A stretch of 64,000 bases of DNA from Bacillota bacterium (GCA_012727955.1 JAAYGB010000036.1:1-64000), one strand, 5' to 3'. Counted from the first letter of the stretch, positions 11,846 to 20,907 are shown. The notes: generated by a model not told the origin, from the sequence alone. Program-made: numbers and translations.

Positions 11846-12601
11846 TCAATCGTTATAGTGTTCGGTTATAAACCTTTCCGTGGCGCTATTGGCCGGTCGC
11901 TCCAGCACCTGGGCGGTGGGGCTGATTTCCACCACTTGCCCCCGGTGCATAAAGATCGTGACATCCGTCAGTCGAGCCAGTTGCCTTACCTGATTGGTGG
12001 CAATGATGACTGTACACTTACTGGAGGCACGGCGCAGGGCCTTATCCAGCAGGTCCGTCTCCACGGGATCTAGTCCTCCTCCTGGTTCTGCCCACAGGAT
12101 GTGGGTGGGGCTAACGGCCAGGGCGGAGGCTAGGGCCAGTCGGGGTATTTGGGCAGGACAGACGCTGGCAGCAGGTTCACTGAGCCTGGGTCCCAGCTCC
12201 TCCCATAGGTCGACGGCCTCCAGGGCTTGCTCTACCCGGTCGGCCATGGCCACCGGGCGGGACCATCGTCGAATCCGCAGGCCCGTGGCCACATGATCGT
12301 AGATGGACCCCGGCAGGGGCAGGGGGTTGGATGGGATGGTTACCACCATCTTGCGAATTTCCTGGGGTTTGGTCTTGCGGGAGTAGACCTTCTGGCCTTT
12401 GTAGAAGACCTGTCCCGATACGTCGATGGGGCCGTCTAGCTCTAACATACGATTCAAGGCCCGCAACAGGGCAAGGATCCCAGAGTTACGATCCCCCAAG
12501 AGGCCCGTGACCTGCTGGTCGGGAAAGTCTATGGTAACATTGGAAAACAAGGTTCTTCCGTTCTGGACAACGGTAAAATCTTGACAGCGTAGTTCACTCA
12601 C
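11846..12601 (-). CDS. Degenerate PstB-like ABC protein without ATPase motifs
   Basis: Clearly derived from PstB, the phosphate-transporter ATPase: it keeps RALNRM after the P-loop position, SIYDHVATGLRIR, ALAVSPTHIL and EPGGGLDP. Every catalytic motif is altered. The Walker A segment reads GDRNSGILA (residues 36-44; DNA 12470-12496), with Ile for Lys; the Q-loop glutamine position is Ser91; the LSGGQ signature reads VCPAQIPR (147-154); the Walker B aspartate is Ala171, though the following Glu172 and the D-loop LDP remain; the H-loop histidine is Asn203. ATP binding by the normal mode is unlikely. The frame is intact at 251 residues. GTG 12601 is chosen, eight bases after GGAG, overlapping the pstA-like stop by eight bases. 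The clean frame and coupling suggest a retained non-catalytic role. Confidence 0.9.
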   Translation of the reverse strand: MSELRCQDFTVVQNGRTLFSNVTIDFPDQQVTGLLGDRNSGILALLRALNRMLELDGPIDVSGQVFYKGQKVYSRKTKPQEIRKMVVTIPSNPLPLPGSIYDHVATGLRIRRWSRPVAMADRVEQALEAVDLWEELGPRLSEPAASVCPAQIPRLALASALAVSPTHILWAEPGGGLDPVETDLLDKALRRASSKCTVIIATNQVRQLARLTDVTIFMHRGQVVEISPTAQVLERPANSATERFITEHYND

Positions 12602-13406
12602 ATTGGTCACTCCAAATAGTGAAGAAATGTCCTGGGCCGGTGTAGACCTCCCAGCTGCGACGAGATAAGCGATAGGCGATATGGTTAATGATCATACTCA
12701 TGCCCAGCAGCAACAGGAGTTCCACCGTAGTGATCTGTAAAGCGGTGGGAGTACCCGATGCTGCCGCCCACCCCATCCACAGTTGGGCCGGGGGGAACAT
12801 CCAATGGGGGGCAAAGATGCCAATCAACAGAACCTGCCCCAGGATCCTGGTGGTGAGAAAGGGAACCAGGTCCAAGGTATGGTGGAGCGCCTGCTTCCAA
12901 TAGATGATGCGCACAATCTGCCAGCGGGTGGCCCCTAAACCCTGCATTGCCTGCCAGGTGACCTGTCTTGTGGCAGCCATTCGGTTCAAAGAGTAATGGG
13001 CAAACCAGCTGCCGTTGGCGATGACCACTAAGGCCAAGGCGGTACCGGTGGGGTGGTTGGTGCGCTGCAGGATTAGTCCGCCGACGGGAATGAGGAGAAT
13101 TGGCGGGATGGCAGCAATGGCCGCAATCAGCCGCCGACTGCGACGAAACCACCGATTTGATAGGCTAGCGCTGATTACTACTACCCCCAGGAAGATCACC
13201 GTTGCGATCAGGGCTAGACTAAAGGCGGTGAAGAGACTGCTCTGGAAGATTGCCATCAGCAGATTCCAGTCTAGCCGGATCTCTTCCATCCCACTGACGC
13301 TCAGCGCGCGGAAAATTAAGAATAGGAAAAGGCCAAAGGGTAATAGGATCGGAAGGCTGGCTGGTACATACATTCTCAAAACATTAGGTCTGCCAAAGCG
13401 ACGCAT
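12594..13406 (-). CDS. PstA-like permease subunit, diverged
   Basis: A 270-residue integral membrane protein with about six hydrophobic helices and an ABC-permease coupling loop, WQAMQGLGATRWQIVR, preserving the central glycine that docks on the ATPase. It follows the PstC-like gene and precedes the PstB-like gene, the usual pstA place. In canonical PstA the helix after this loop carries an RxxGE motif; here it reads RILGQ, so the arginine stays and the glutamate is Gln. ATG 13406 overlaps the upstream stop by one base (TAATG) and is served by GGGGAGG. The function as phosphate permease is doubtful; a structural or signalling role with the neighbouring proteins is inferred. Confidence 0.8.
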   Translation of the reverse strand: MRRFGRPNVLRMYVPASLPILLPFGLFLFLIFRALSVSGMEEIRLDWNLLMAIFQSSLFTAFSLALIATVIFLGVVVISASLSNRWFRRSRRLIAAIAAIPPILLIPVGGLILQRTNHPTGTALALVVIANGSWFAHYSLNRMAATRQVTWQAMQGLGATRWQIVRIIYWKQALHHTLDLVPFLTTRILGQVLLIGIFAPHWMFPPAQLWMGWAAASGTPTALQITTVELLLLLGMSMIINHIAYRLSRRSWEVYTGPGHFFTIWSDQCE

Positions 13407-14194
13407 TATTCCACTCCTCCCCAAAGAGGTCTGCGACAAGCCCCAAGTTGGGTCACAGTATGGATTGTCAGTAAGATTAACAGGGGGACCTTGTGGGAGG
13501 CAATGTGAGATACCAGCAAAGGCCCGAGTCGGCCCACTAGATCCGCTGAAATGCTGGTAGCCAAGGTCACGGGAGAATGGAGGATCAGAAGAGATATAGC
13601 TCCTTCCAGTGCTGCGAAGGCCATGATGGGAAGAAGGTTACGAAAAGTAGCCCTTTGCGCCTTGGGGATGATGAGGATCTGAAATATCTGCCTCCGAGAA
13701 CCTCCCAAGCCGAAAAGGGTTTCTCGCCAGGTTGCTGGAGTAGACTCTAAGTTTGCCAAAATCTGAATTGTCAACCTGGGGAAGCTGATACTGCCAAGAA
13801 CAATGGCGAGGTAGACAATCGAGGCTGTTGGAGACCAGATTCTGGTTGAGGCCAACAGGGGAACGGCAGCGGCAAATCCCCACAGGGTTAGGGGGGATTG
13901 CGCAATCACCAGTAACACCGTAAACATTTTCTCCTTCGCGGTGTGGGGCAACATGAAGACACACACCGCGGAAAAAAATGCTAGGGGTAGGGCCACGATG
14001 ACCACCAGCAAAGCTACTGTGATGGTACCAGCAATGGGTATCTCCAGATTGCCCGCACTCAGAGAGGGGATATTACCGCTGGAGCCTGCTGTCGGTAAAG
14101 CCAGAATGATAGCCGCCAAACAGACTGCCACGGCGATAACAATGACCAACGACTCTGAGCGCGAGACCTTCACCTCACTTTGTACTTGCATCAT
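13406..14194 (-). CDS. PstC-like permease subunit, diverged
   Basis: A 262-residue membrane protein with about six hydrophobic segments, shorter than typical PstC (about 300). The coupling loop RETLFGLGGSRRQIFQ is recognisable. In canonical PstC the following helix has GRALGE, whose Arg and Glu are needed for phosphate transport in E. coli; the aligned segment here is AFAALEG, which keeps Glu but not Arg. The gene lies 35 bases after phoR, where pstS would normally come first; no periplasmic phosphate-binding protein is encoded between phoR and this gene. ATG 14194 or 14191 follows GAGGAGGG. The PstC label is from gene order plus weak similarity. Confidence 0.75.
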   Translation of the reverse strand: MMQVQSEVKVSRSESLVIVIAVAVCLAAIILALPTAGSSGNIPSLSAGNLEIPIAGTITVALLVVIVALPLAFFSAVCVFMLPHTAKEKMFTVLLVIAQSPLTLWGFAAAVPLLASTRIWSPTASIVYLAIVLGSISFPRLTIQILANLESTPATWRETLFGLGGSRRQIFQILIIPKAQRATFRNLLPIMAFAALEGAISLLILHSPVTLATSISADLVGRLGPLLVSHIASHKVPLLILLTIHTVTQLGACRRPLWGGVE

Positions 14195-14229
14195 AGTCCC
14201 TCCTCATACCGGTGCCTTGCCCAGACTGC

Positions 14230-15624
14230 CTACTCTGCTCTGGGCAGAGTCACTGTAAAGGCGGTACCTTCACCAAGTTCGCTTTCCACCGAAATAGTGC
14301 CCTTGTGTCTTTCAACGATGTGTTTCACGATGGCCAGACCCAGCCCCGTACCTCCCATTCCCCGAGACCGGCCCTTATCCACTCGATAGAACCGCTCGAA
14401 AACTCGAGGAAGGTGTTTGGCAGCAATCCCGACTCCATTGTCGGCGATTTCCACCACAATTTCCTTAGCAGTGGTCTCGATGACATTAACCCACACACTA
14501 CCCCCGGCTTCCGTGTACTTGACTCCATTGTCGATCAGGTTAATAAAGACCTGATGGAGCATCTGCTCATCGCCGGCCACCGGCGGGAGCTCCGGGGGAA
14601 TGTCCCTGTGGATAGTGATGTTCTTAGCTGTGGCCTGGGGGCCACAGGTGGCAATGCTGTTTTCCAAGACCTGTCTTAGGTTTACCGGTTCTGGTTTCCA
14701 GGCTTCGTTACTAGCCTCAATTTTCGACAGCTTCAAGAGGTCATTGACAATCGCCACCATACGGTCTGTTTCCCGGGCAATAATGGGAAGAAAATGGGCG
14801 ATGCCCTCGGGATCCTCAGCGGCCCCATCGCTGAGGGTTTCCACAAACCCTTTAATTGACGTTAAGGGAGTCCGCAGCTCATGGGAGACATTGGCCACAA
14901 AATCTGACCGCATCTGCTCCAGACGCTTAAGTTCCGTCACATCGTGGAGGATGGTGGCTACTCCTACGGCGTTACCCCGCTCGTCGGTAATGGGGGTCGC
15001 GTGGGCGCGCATAATTCTCTGGGAGGGGGTAAAAAGGTTCACTTCTTGTACCGAAACCGCCTTTTCTCCCAGGGCCTCGTTAAAAGCCTTAATTAGGTCG
15101 TAATTGCGGACAATGCTCAGTAAATCCTGTCCTTCCAAATCGACATCGGGATCGACGCCCAGGAGACTGCGGGCCGCGGGATTGCTCAGAATAATTCGCA
15201 GTTCCTGATCAACGATAATCAGTCCGTCGATCATCGTCGCTGTGATCCCACTGAGCTTGATCCGATTGGCTTCCGCCTCCGCCATAGCTTCTCGATACTG
15301 GCTGGTCATGTCGTTAAGGGCATCGGCCAGCAACTGTAGGCTATGGCTGGTATTAGGCGCGAGCCTCACCTTCATATCGAAGTTCCCAGCGGCAATGCGG
15401 CGAATGCTGCCCAGGAGTTCTTCGAAGGTGAGGGATAGCTCCCGGCGGACAAAGTACAACACAATTCCCAAAGAAACTACCAACAATACAGACAGGATAG
15501 CCGCGCTGGGAACAAACTCTGGCACTAATTGGGGAAGGACATATCGGGCCACGGCTAATCCAATAGCGTTTACACCGGCGAGAATAGCTAAAATCCGCGC
15601 CAGTACCGGATCTTTTAGACTCAT
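14230..15624 (-). CDS. phoR: Phosphate-regulon sensor histidine kinase PhoR
   Basis: A 464-residue membrane histidine kinase paired with PhoP. Order of domains: two close transmembrane helices (about residues 8-30 and 40-60) joined by a loop of only about ten residues, a HAMP-like linker, a PAS domain (about 120-225), the HisKA helix with the phospho-acceptor in FVANVSHELRTPLTSIKG, and the HATPase domain with NLIDNGVKY, DNGVGI and GGTGLGLAIVKHI. All catalytic motifs are intact. With no extracytoplasmic sensor domain, it resembles the E. coli form of PhoR that is controlled by Pst and PhoU rather than the Bacillus form with an external PAS domain. ATG 15624 overlaps the phoP stop by four bases (ATGA). 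Confidence 0.9.
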   Translation of the reverse strand: MSLKDPVLARILAILAGVNAIGLAVARYVLPQLVPEFVPSAAILSVLLVVSLGIVLYFVRRELSLTFEELLGSIRRIAAGNFDMKVRLAPNTSHSLQLLADALNDMTSQYREAMAEAEANRIKLSGITATMIDGLIIVDQELRIILSNPAARSLLGVDPDVDLEGQDLLSIVRNYDLIKAFNEALGEKAVSVQEVNLFTPSQRIMRAHATPITDERGNAVGVATILHDVTELKRLEQMRSDFVANVSHELRTPLTSIKGFVETLSDGAAEDPEGIAHFLPIIARETDRMVAIVNDLLKLSKIEASNEAWKPEPVNLRQVLENSIATCGPQATAKNITIHRDIPPELPPVAGDEQMLHQVFINLIDNGVKYTEAGGSVWVNVIETTAKEIVVEIADNGVGIAAKHLPRVFERFYRVDKGRSRGMGGTGLGLAIVKHIVERHKGTISVESELGEGTAFTVTLPRAE

Positions 15625-16304
15625 CTGCGACCCTCAACCTTGTAACCAACCCCATGCACCGTGTGAATGTAACGGGGATTGGTGGGATCGTCGTTCAGTT
15701 TCTGCCGCAAGCGGCGGATATGAACGTCAACGGTCCGGGTTTCACCACCGTAATCATAGCCCCACACCGTCTCCAGCAGCATATCCCGGCTGAGAACCTT
15801 GCCTTGGTTCTTGACCAAGAGTAACAGGAGTTCAAACTCCTTGGGCGTGAGGGCGATGGGTCTTCCGGACTCGGTGACCTCGTGGCGGTCAATATCGATG
15901 ACCAGCTCGTCGAGGCGAACCTGGGTAGTCTCCTCCATAGGATAGGCACGGCGGAGTACCGCCTTGATGCGAGCCATCAGCTCCTTGGGACTGAAGGGTT
16001 TGGTGATGTAATCGTCGGCTCCCATTTCCAACCCAGAAACCCGCTCAGATTCATCACCCTTGGCCGTTAGCATGATAATCGGGGTGTTGGACTCCTTGCG
16101 GATGGCTTTACAGACTTCCCAGCCATCCATGGTGGGCAGCATAATATCTAGAAGCACCAAATCCGGCTGGTTGACCCGAAAGATCTCTAAGGCTTCCGGA
16201 CCATCCTCCGCCATCACAGCGGTGTAACCTTCTTTTTCCAAATTAAACCTGATAAGTTCGCGGATCGATTCCTCATCGTCCACCACTAAAATTAACTCAG
16301 CCAC
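15621..16304 (-). CDS. phoP: Response regulator PhoP (OmpR family)
   Basis: A 227-residue transcription factor: an N-terminal receiver domain with the acidic pocket VVDDEE, the phospho-acceptor Asp in VLLDIMLP, and the conserved Lys in TKPFSPKEL, then a winged-helix OmpR-type DNA-binding domain with TRTVDVHIRRLRQKL and a VHGVGYK ending. GTG 16304 is chosen, seven bases after AGGAG; an ATG further upstream would add an unlikely 16-residue tail. First gene of the minus-strand operon, with a TATAAT box and an 11-bp direct repeat upstream that could be its own binding site. The PhoP name rests on gene order with phoR, phoU and pst-like genes. Confidence 0.9.
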   Translation of the reverse strand: MAELILVVDDEESIRELIRFNLEKEGYTAVMAEDGPEALEIFRVNQPDLVLLDIMLPTMDGWEVCKAIRKESNTPIIMLTAKGDESERVSGLEMGADDYITKPFSPKELMARIKAVLRRAYPMEETTQVRLDELVIDIDRHEVTESGRPIALTPKEFELLLLLVKNQGKVLSRDMLLETVWGYDYGGETRTVDVHIRRLRQKLNDDPTNPRYIHTVHGVGYKVEGRR

Positions 16305-16351
16305 AGGACCTCTCCTTTCAAAACGAGGTTGATTATGGGCAAGCATAGTCA

Positions 16352-16388
16352 ATTATAGAATACCATAAAATTGTTACGATATTGTTGC
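16352..16388 (-). promoter_or_regulatory. phoP promoter with Pho-box-like direct repeat
   Basis: On the minus strand a consensus -10 TATAAT (16352-16357) lacks a matching -35. Upstream are two hexamers, GCAACA (16383-16388) and GTAACA (16372-16377), spaced 11 bp start to start. Bacillus PhoP binds repeats of TT(A/C/T)ACA with this 11-bp period in the same position, so an activator-dependent, self-regulated promoter is plausible but inferred. Confidence 0.45.
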
Positions 16389-16444
16389 TGCCGCCGGCAG
16401 TAACCGGTGACAACCAAGGCACACCCAAGCCCTTAGCCCTGGTC

Positions 16445-16473
16445 TTGACAAGTGCTGCCCATCAACGTATATT
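16445..16473 (+). promoter_or_regulatory. Sigma-A type promoter of the valS T-box leader
   Basis: TTGACA (16445-16450), a 17-base spacer and TATATT (16468-16473) form a near-consensus promoter. Transcription would start near 16480, about 410 bases before the valS start, which agrees with the length of the T-box leader. Confidence 0.75.
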
Positions 16474-16479
16474 AATTGT

Positions 16480-16768
16480 ATACATCAACAAGAGCAGGAC
16501 CATGATGGGGAGGAGTAGGCGAGATTCTACTTGCCAGAGAGGGAAATCCACCGGCTGAAAGGTTTCCTAAGTCAAGAATCGCCGAAGGTCGCCCCGGAGT
16601 CGCCGTCCCGAAAGTATGGCTTTGCCCGAAGCAGAGCAGTAACGAGTAAGGCCGGCCGGGAGAGCCCGTTATAGCTAAATGAGGGCCCGGTACACTGGGA
16701 TTGTGTCGGGAATTAAGGTGGTAACGCGGAAGCTGCTTTCGTCCTTTTGGCGAGAGGAGCTTTTTTGT
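16480..16768 (+). promoter_or_regulatory. T-box riboswitch, valine specifier, controlling valS
   Basis: An RNA element that senses uncharged tRNA(Val) and lets transcription continue into valS. The conserved T-box AAGGTGGTAACGCGGAAG is at 16715-16732. In Stem I, GATTCT and AGAATC pair around 16525 and 16575, and the specifier loop on the 3' side has GUC (16571-16573), a valine codon followed by a purine. The AGAGAGGGAA and GGCTGAAAGG segments match the upper Stem I motifs. The leader ends in a terminator hairpin (about 16730-16768) whose stem AAGCT...AGCTT overlaps the T-box and is followed by TTTTTT. About 120 bases with no clear further structure lie between terminator and start codon. Confidence 0.88.
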
Positions 16769-16890
16769 TTTATTGGATTTCCGGGCAACATGGAACGGAG
16801 AGTACGCGCTTTTCTTGGGCTACACTGCTTGAGGGTAGTGGGGACCGGACTGAAGAGAGAGGAAAGGGATAGAGAAAGGGGTTGGACAAC

Positions 16891-19557
16891 GTGGCCAAGC
16901 AAACACAGACCCAGGGTTTACCGACGGTCTTTGATCCCAAGGCCGTGGAAGAAAAATGGTACAATCACTGGAAGGAGAAGGGGTATTTTCATGCCGAGGT
17001 AGATAAGAGCAAAGAACCCTTTTCCATCGTGATTCCGCCCCCGAATGTGACGGGCCAACTCCACATGGGTCATGCCATGGACAACACGATGCAGGATATT
17101 TTGGTGCGGTGGAAACGGATGCAGGGGTATAACACCGTCTGGATTCCCGGTACCGACCATGCCGGCATTGCCACCCAAATCAAGGTGGAAGAGGCCCTGC
17201 GGGAAGAAGAAGGATTGACTCGTCATGATCTGGGTCGAGAAAAATTTTTGGAGAGAGTTTGGGCCTGGAAGGAAAAATATGGAAACCGAATCCGGGAGCA
17301 GTTGGAGACTCTGGGGGTTTCCTGCGATTGGGAGCGGGAACGCTTTACCATGGATGAAGGCTGTAGTAAAGCGGTGCGAGAGGTCTTTGTGGAGCTGTAC
17401 AACAAGGGCTTGATTTATCAAGGCAGCTACATTATTAATTGGTGCCCTCGCTGCAATACCGCCCTGTCCGATGTGGAAGTGGAGCATGAGGAGCAACAGG
17501 GCAAGATTTGGCACATCAAGTATCCTTTGAAAAATGGACAGGGGTACATCACCATTGCGACCACGAGACCGGAAACGATGCTCGGTGATACCGCGTTGGC
17601 CGTTAATCCCCAGGATGAACGCTATCAAGACTTGATCTCGGAAACGGTGATTCTGCCCCTGATGAACCGGGAAATTCCCATCATTGCCGACGATTATGTC
17701 GACATGGAGTTTGGAACGGGAGTGGTGAAGATCACCCCAGGCCATGACCCCAACGACTTTGAGGTGGGAATGCGCCATGGACTGGAAATCATCATGGTCA
17801 TTGGAGAAGATGGATCCATCACGGAGGCCGGCGGCAAGTACGCAGGAATGGATCGCTACGAAGCCCGTCGGGCAGTGGTCCAAGACTTGACGGAGCTGGG
17901 CCTTTTGGAGAAGGTGGAGGAACACCAACACGCGGTGGGTGGGTGCCAGCGCTGTGGGACCACCGTGGAACCCTTGGTTTCCAAACAATGGTTTGTGAAG
18001 ATGAAACCCCTAGCCAAGCCGGCCATCGAGGCGGTAGAGCAGGGTAAAGTTCGCTTTGTTCCCGAGCGCTTTGCCAAGAACTATCTCCACTGGATGGAAA
18101 ACATCAGGGATTGGTGTATTTCCCGGCAGTTGTGGTGGGGACACCGGATTCCCGTGTGGTACTGCCAGGATTGTGACGAGGTAATCGTGGCTAAAGAGGA
18201 CCCCACCAGCTGTTCCAAGTGCGGCAGCCAGAATCTAGAGCAGGATCCCGACGGCTTGGACACCTGGTTTAGCTCGGCCCTTTGGCCCTTCTCCACCATG
18301 GGATGGCCGGAGCAAACTCCGGAGTTAGAGCATTTTTATCCTACTTCGGTGTTGGTCACCGGATTTGACATCATTTATTTCTGGGTAGCGCGGATGATCT
18401 TTACCGGAATTGAGTTTATGGGTGAGGTTCCCTTCCCCGATGTTCTCATCCACGGGTTGGTCCGGGATGCCCAGGGGCGCAAGATGAGCAAGTCCTTGGG
18501 TAACGGTGTCGATCCCATCGAGGTGATCGAGGAATATGGGGCCGATGCTCTCCGGTTTACCCTGGTTACCGGTACCTCGCCGGGAAATGATACCCGGTAT
18601 GAGCCGGAGAAGGTGGAGGCCAGTCGGAACTTCGCCAATAAGATTTGGAATGCCAGCCGCTTCGCACTGATGAATCTCACGGACTTCGATCCCGAGGCAG
18701 CAGACCTTGAGGCCTTGGAGTTGAGTTTGCCGGATCGATGGATTCTCAGTCGGTATCAGACGGTGATTCGGGAAGTGACCCGCAGATTAACCCGCTACGA
18801 ACTAGGGGAAGCCGCCAGGGAGCTGTATGACTTCATCTGGAGCGAATTCTGCGACTGGTACATCGAGCTGGTTAAGCCTCGGTTGTACGGAAGGTTCGGT
18901 GATGGCGCCAAGGCAACTAGTCAATACGTGTTGTGGTCGGTCCTGCGGGGAACCTTGGAGTTGCTGCATCCCTACATGCCCTTCCTGACGGAGGAAATTT
19001 GGCAGCAGCTGCCCCACCAGGGAGAGACCATCATGTTGGCTTCCTGGCCCAAGGCCGACGAGCAATGGGATGATCCCCAGGCAGAGCAGGACATGGAGAC
19101 CGTCATGGAGCTGATTCGGGCTATCCGCAATGTGCGGGCGGAGAACCAAGTGGCTCCCGGTAAGACCATTACCGCCATCGTTCATGCCTCACCGGAGAAG
19201 CAGCAGTTGGTAACAGATAGTGAGGAGTACCTGAAGACCCTGGGCAAGATCAGCGAACTGACGGTAGCTGGCCTAGAGGCCGATAAGCCCGAAAAGGTGG
19301 TGACGGCTATTGCCGCGGGAATTGAGATCTACTTGCCTCTAGCGGATTTGGTGGATTTGGAGCAGGAGATTCAGCGGCTGCAAGGGGAATTGGAGAAAAC
19401 CCAGCAGGAGATTAGCCGCTCCCAGGGCAAACTGGCCAACGAAGGCTTTGTTAACAAGGCTCCCGAAGCCGTGGTAGACAAAGAGCGAGCCAAATTGGCA
19501 GCTCTCTTGGAGCAGGAGGAGCGCATTCGAGCTCGCCTGGCAGAGTTACAGGAGTAG
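16891..19557 (+). CDS. valS: Valyl-tRNA synthetase
   Basis: Class I aminoacyl-tRNA synthetase that charges tRNA(Val). The HIGH motif appears as HMGH at residues 58-61 in [17 protein letters not shown], and KMSKS at 531-535. The editing (CP1) domain lies between them, the anticodon-binding domain follows from about residue 610, and the last 70 residues form the tRNA-binding coiled coil typical of ValRS. Length 888 residues is normal. GTG 16891 is preferred, nine bases after GGGG; TTG 16882 in frame is too close to that site. Expression is controlled by the T-box leader, whose specifier codon GUC agrees. Followed six bases later by folC. Confidence 0.97.
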   Translation: MAKQTQTQGLPTVFDPKAVEEKWYNHWKEKGYFHAEVDKSKEPFSIVIPPPNVTGQLHMGHAMDNTMQDILVRWKRMQGYNTVWIPGTDHAGIATQIKVEEALREEEGLTRHDLGREKFLERVWAWKEKYGNRIREQLETLGVSCDWERERFTMDEGCSKAVREVFVELYNKGLIYQGSYIINWCPRCNTALSDVEVEHEEQQGKIWHIKYPLKNGQGYITIATTRPETMLGDTALAVNPQDERYQDLISETVILPLMNREIPIIADDYVDMEFGTGVVKITPGHDPNDFEVGMRHGLEIIMVIGEDGSITEAGGKYAGMDRYEARRAVVQDLTELGLLEKVEEHQHAVGGCQRCGTTVEPLVSKQWFVKMKPLAKPAIEAVEQGKVRFVPERFAKNYLHWMENIRDWCISRQLWWGHRIPVWYCQDCDEVIVAKEDPTSCSKCGSQNLEQDPDGLDTWFSSALWPFSTMGWPEQTPELEHFYPTSVLVTGFDIIYFWVARMIFTGIEFMGEVPFPDVLIHGLVRDAQGRKMSKSLGNGVDPIEVIEEYGADALRFTLVTGTSPGNDTRYEPEKVEASRNFANKIWNASRFALMNLTDFDPEAADLEALELSLPDRWILSRYQTVIREVTRRLTRYELGEAARELYDFIWSEFCDWYIELVKPRLYGRFGDGAKATSQYVLWSVLRGTLELLHPYMPFLTEEIWQQLPHQGETIMLASWPKADEQWDDPQAEQDMETVMELIRAIRNVRAENQVAPGKTITAIVHASPEKQQLVTDSEEYLKTLGKISELTVAGLEADKPEKVVTAIAAGIEIYLPLADLVDLEQEIQRLQGELEKTQQEISRSQGKLANEGFVNKAPEAVVDKERAKLAALLEQEERIRARLAELQE

Positions 19558-19563
19558 AGGACG

Positions 19564-20877
19564 ATGGTGGGGGTTAAGCAGTATCTAGATTCCTTGGCCA
19601 GGTTTGGTTCCAAACCTGGCCTGCTTCGTATGACCAAAGCCTTGGCCCTCTTGGGCAATCCCCAGGACCGGCTCAAGGTGATTCACGTTGCCGGGACCAA
19701 TGGAAAGGGCTCTACCTGTGCCATGTTGGCTTCGGTGCTCCAGGCCGCGGGCTATCGCACGGGCCTATACACCTCACCCCACTTGGTGCGGTTCAATGAG
19801 CGAATTCGCATCGATGGTCAGTGCATTACCGATGGTGAAATCGAGGAGTATGGCCGCAGGGTTATTGAGGTGGCCAAGGCCGTTGCGACCGCCGATGACC
19901 CGATGACCTTTTTTGAAGTCACTACCCTGCTGGCCTTTGAGTATCTGGCGGCCAAGGAAGTGGATGTGGCGATTGTCGAAACGGGATTGGGAGGCCGTCT
20001 AGATGCCACCAACATCGGGGATTGTCTGGTGTCGGTGATCACCCATATTGCTTGGGACCATGGGGAAGTCTTAGGCGACAGCCTAGCCAAGATCGCTCGG
20101 GAAAAGGCCGGCATTATTCGTCCCCGTCGACCGGTGATAGTTGGTCCCCAAGACGACGGGGTACTGGCCGTGATCGGCCAGGAGGCGGCGGCAAAAGGCT
20201 CACCTCTGATTCATGTTTCCCGGGAGGTTCTGCCGGAGTACCAATTGCTGGACTCGGGGATGGAGCTATCTTGGCAGGATGGATTTACCATCAGGCTGCC
20301 CCTGCAAGGGGTGTATCAAGTGGCCAACTGCGCTCTGGCCAAGGCGGTGATCTCTGTCGTCGGTGACCTGGGTCTGCCCGTCCCAGAGGGCGCATTGCGA
20401 CAGGGTCTGGAGCGGGTAAGTTGGCCGGGACGGATGGAAGTGATTCGCACCAGTCCCACCATAGTGCTCGATGGGGCCCACAATCTCGATGGGGCTCACT
20501 CCTTGAAAAGAACCCTGGATCAACGCTGGCCTAAGCTTCCCATCGTCTATCTCTTTGGTTTGACGGGGAAGAAGCCGGTGGCCGATATGGTCCAGGCCCT
20601 GATTCGCCCCGGGGTCTCCTTTGTGGTGACCGAGGTGGGTCATTCCCGTACTCCTGCGGTGCCGATGCAGACCATTGCCGATGTCTGTCAAGGACAGGGT
20701 GTTGATGTTTATCTAGCCCAGGAGCCGAAAACTGCCCTGACGACGGCCTTGGAAATTCTGCCCCCAGGAGGGTTGCTCTGCGTCTGTGGTTCCTTGTATC
20801 TGGTGGGAGCGGTGAAGGAATTGTTGGGAAATCTTGATCCAGATCCCGGCAACGGGAGAAGGAATACTTCCCGCTGA
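19564..20877 (+). CDS. folC: Folylpolyglutamate synthase/dihydrofolate synthase
   Basis: A Mur-ligase-family enzyme of folate synthesis: it adds glutamate to dihydropteroate and extends the polyglutamate tail of folates. The ATP-binding P-loop HVAGTNGKGSTCAML is at about residues 42-56, the second family motif TSPHLVRFNERI follows, and GLGGRLDATN is the third. Length is 437 residues, usual for the family. The ATG is only six bases after the valS stop, so it is likely read from the same T-box-controlled transcript. valS-folC is a common pair in Firmicutes. Confidence 0.95.
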   Translation: MVGVKQYLDSLARFGSKPGLLRMTKALALLGNPQDRLKVIHVAGTNGKGSTCAMLASVLQAAGYRTGLYTSPHLVRFNERIRIDGQCITDGEIEEYGRRVIEVAKAVATADDPMTFFEVTTLLAFEYLAAKEVDVAIVETGLGGRLDATNIGDCLVSVITHIAWDHGEVLGDSLAKIAREKAGIIRPRRPVIVGPQDDGVLAVIGQEAAAKGSPLIHVSREVLPEYQLLDSGMELSWQDGFTIRLPLQGVYQVANCALAKAVISVVGDLGLPVPEGALRQGLERVSWPGRMEVIRTSPTIVLDGAHNLDGAHSLKRTLDQRWPKLPIVYLFGLTGKKPVADMVQALIRPGVSFVVTEVGHSRTPAVPMQTIADVCQGQGVDVYLAQEPKTALTTALEILPPGGLLCVCGSLYLVGAVKELLGNLDPDPGNGRRNTSR

Positions 20878-20907
20878 GCCGAATTTTGACGATGTGGGGG
20901 TGAGGAT

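Noticed and set aside
11846-12601. Annotating this gene as an ordinary phosphate-transport ATPase
   Set aside because: Overall similarity would suggest it, but every catalytic motif is changed when read base by base, so the label would mislead.
12601-12610. GTG 12610 as start of the PstB-like gene
   Set aside because: Its GGAG site directly touches the codon; GTG 12601, eight bases away, is better placed.
16918-17988. A 356-codon open frame antisense to valS, and a similar one antisense to mreB (28963-30033)
   Set aside because: They arise from codon bias of the sense genes, have no ribosome sites or recognisable domains, and lie fully inside core genes.
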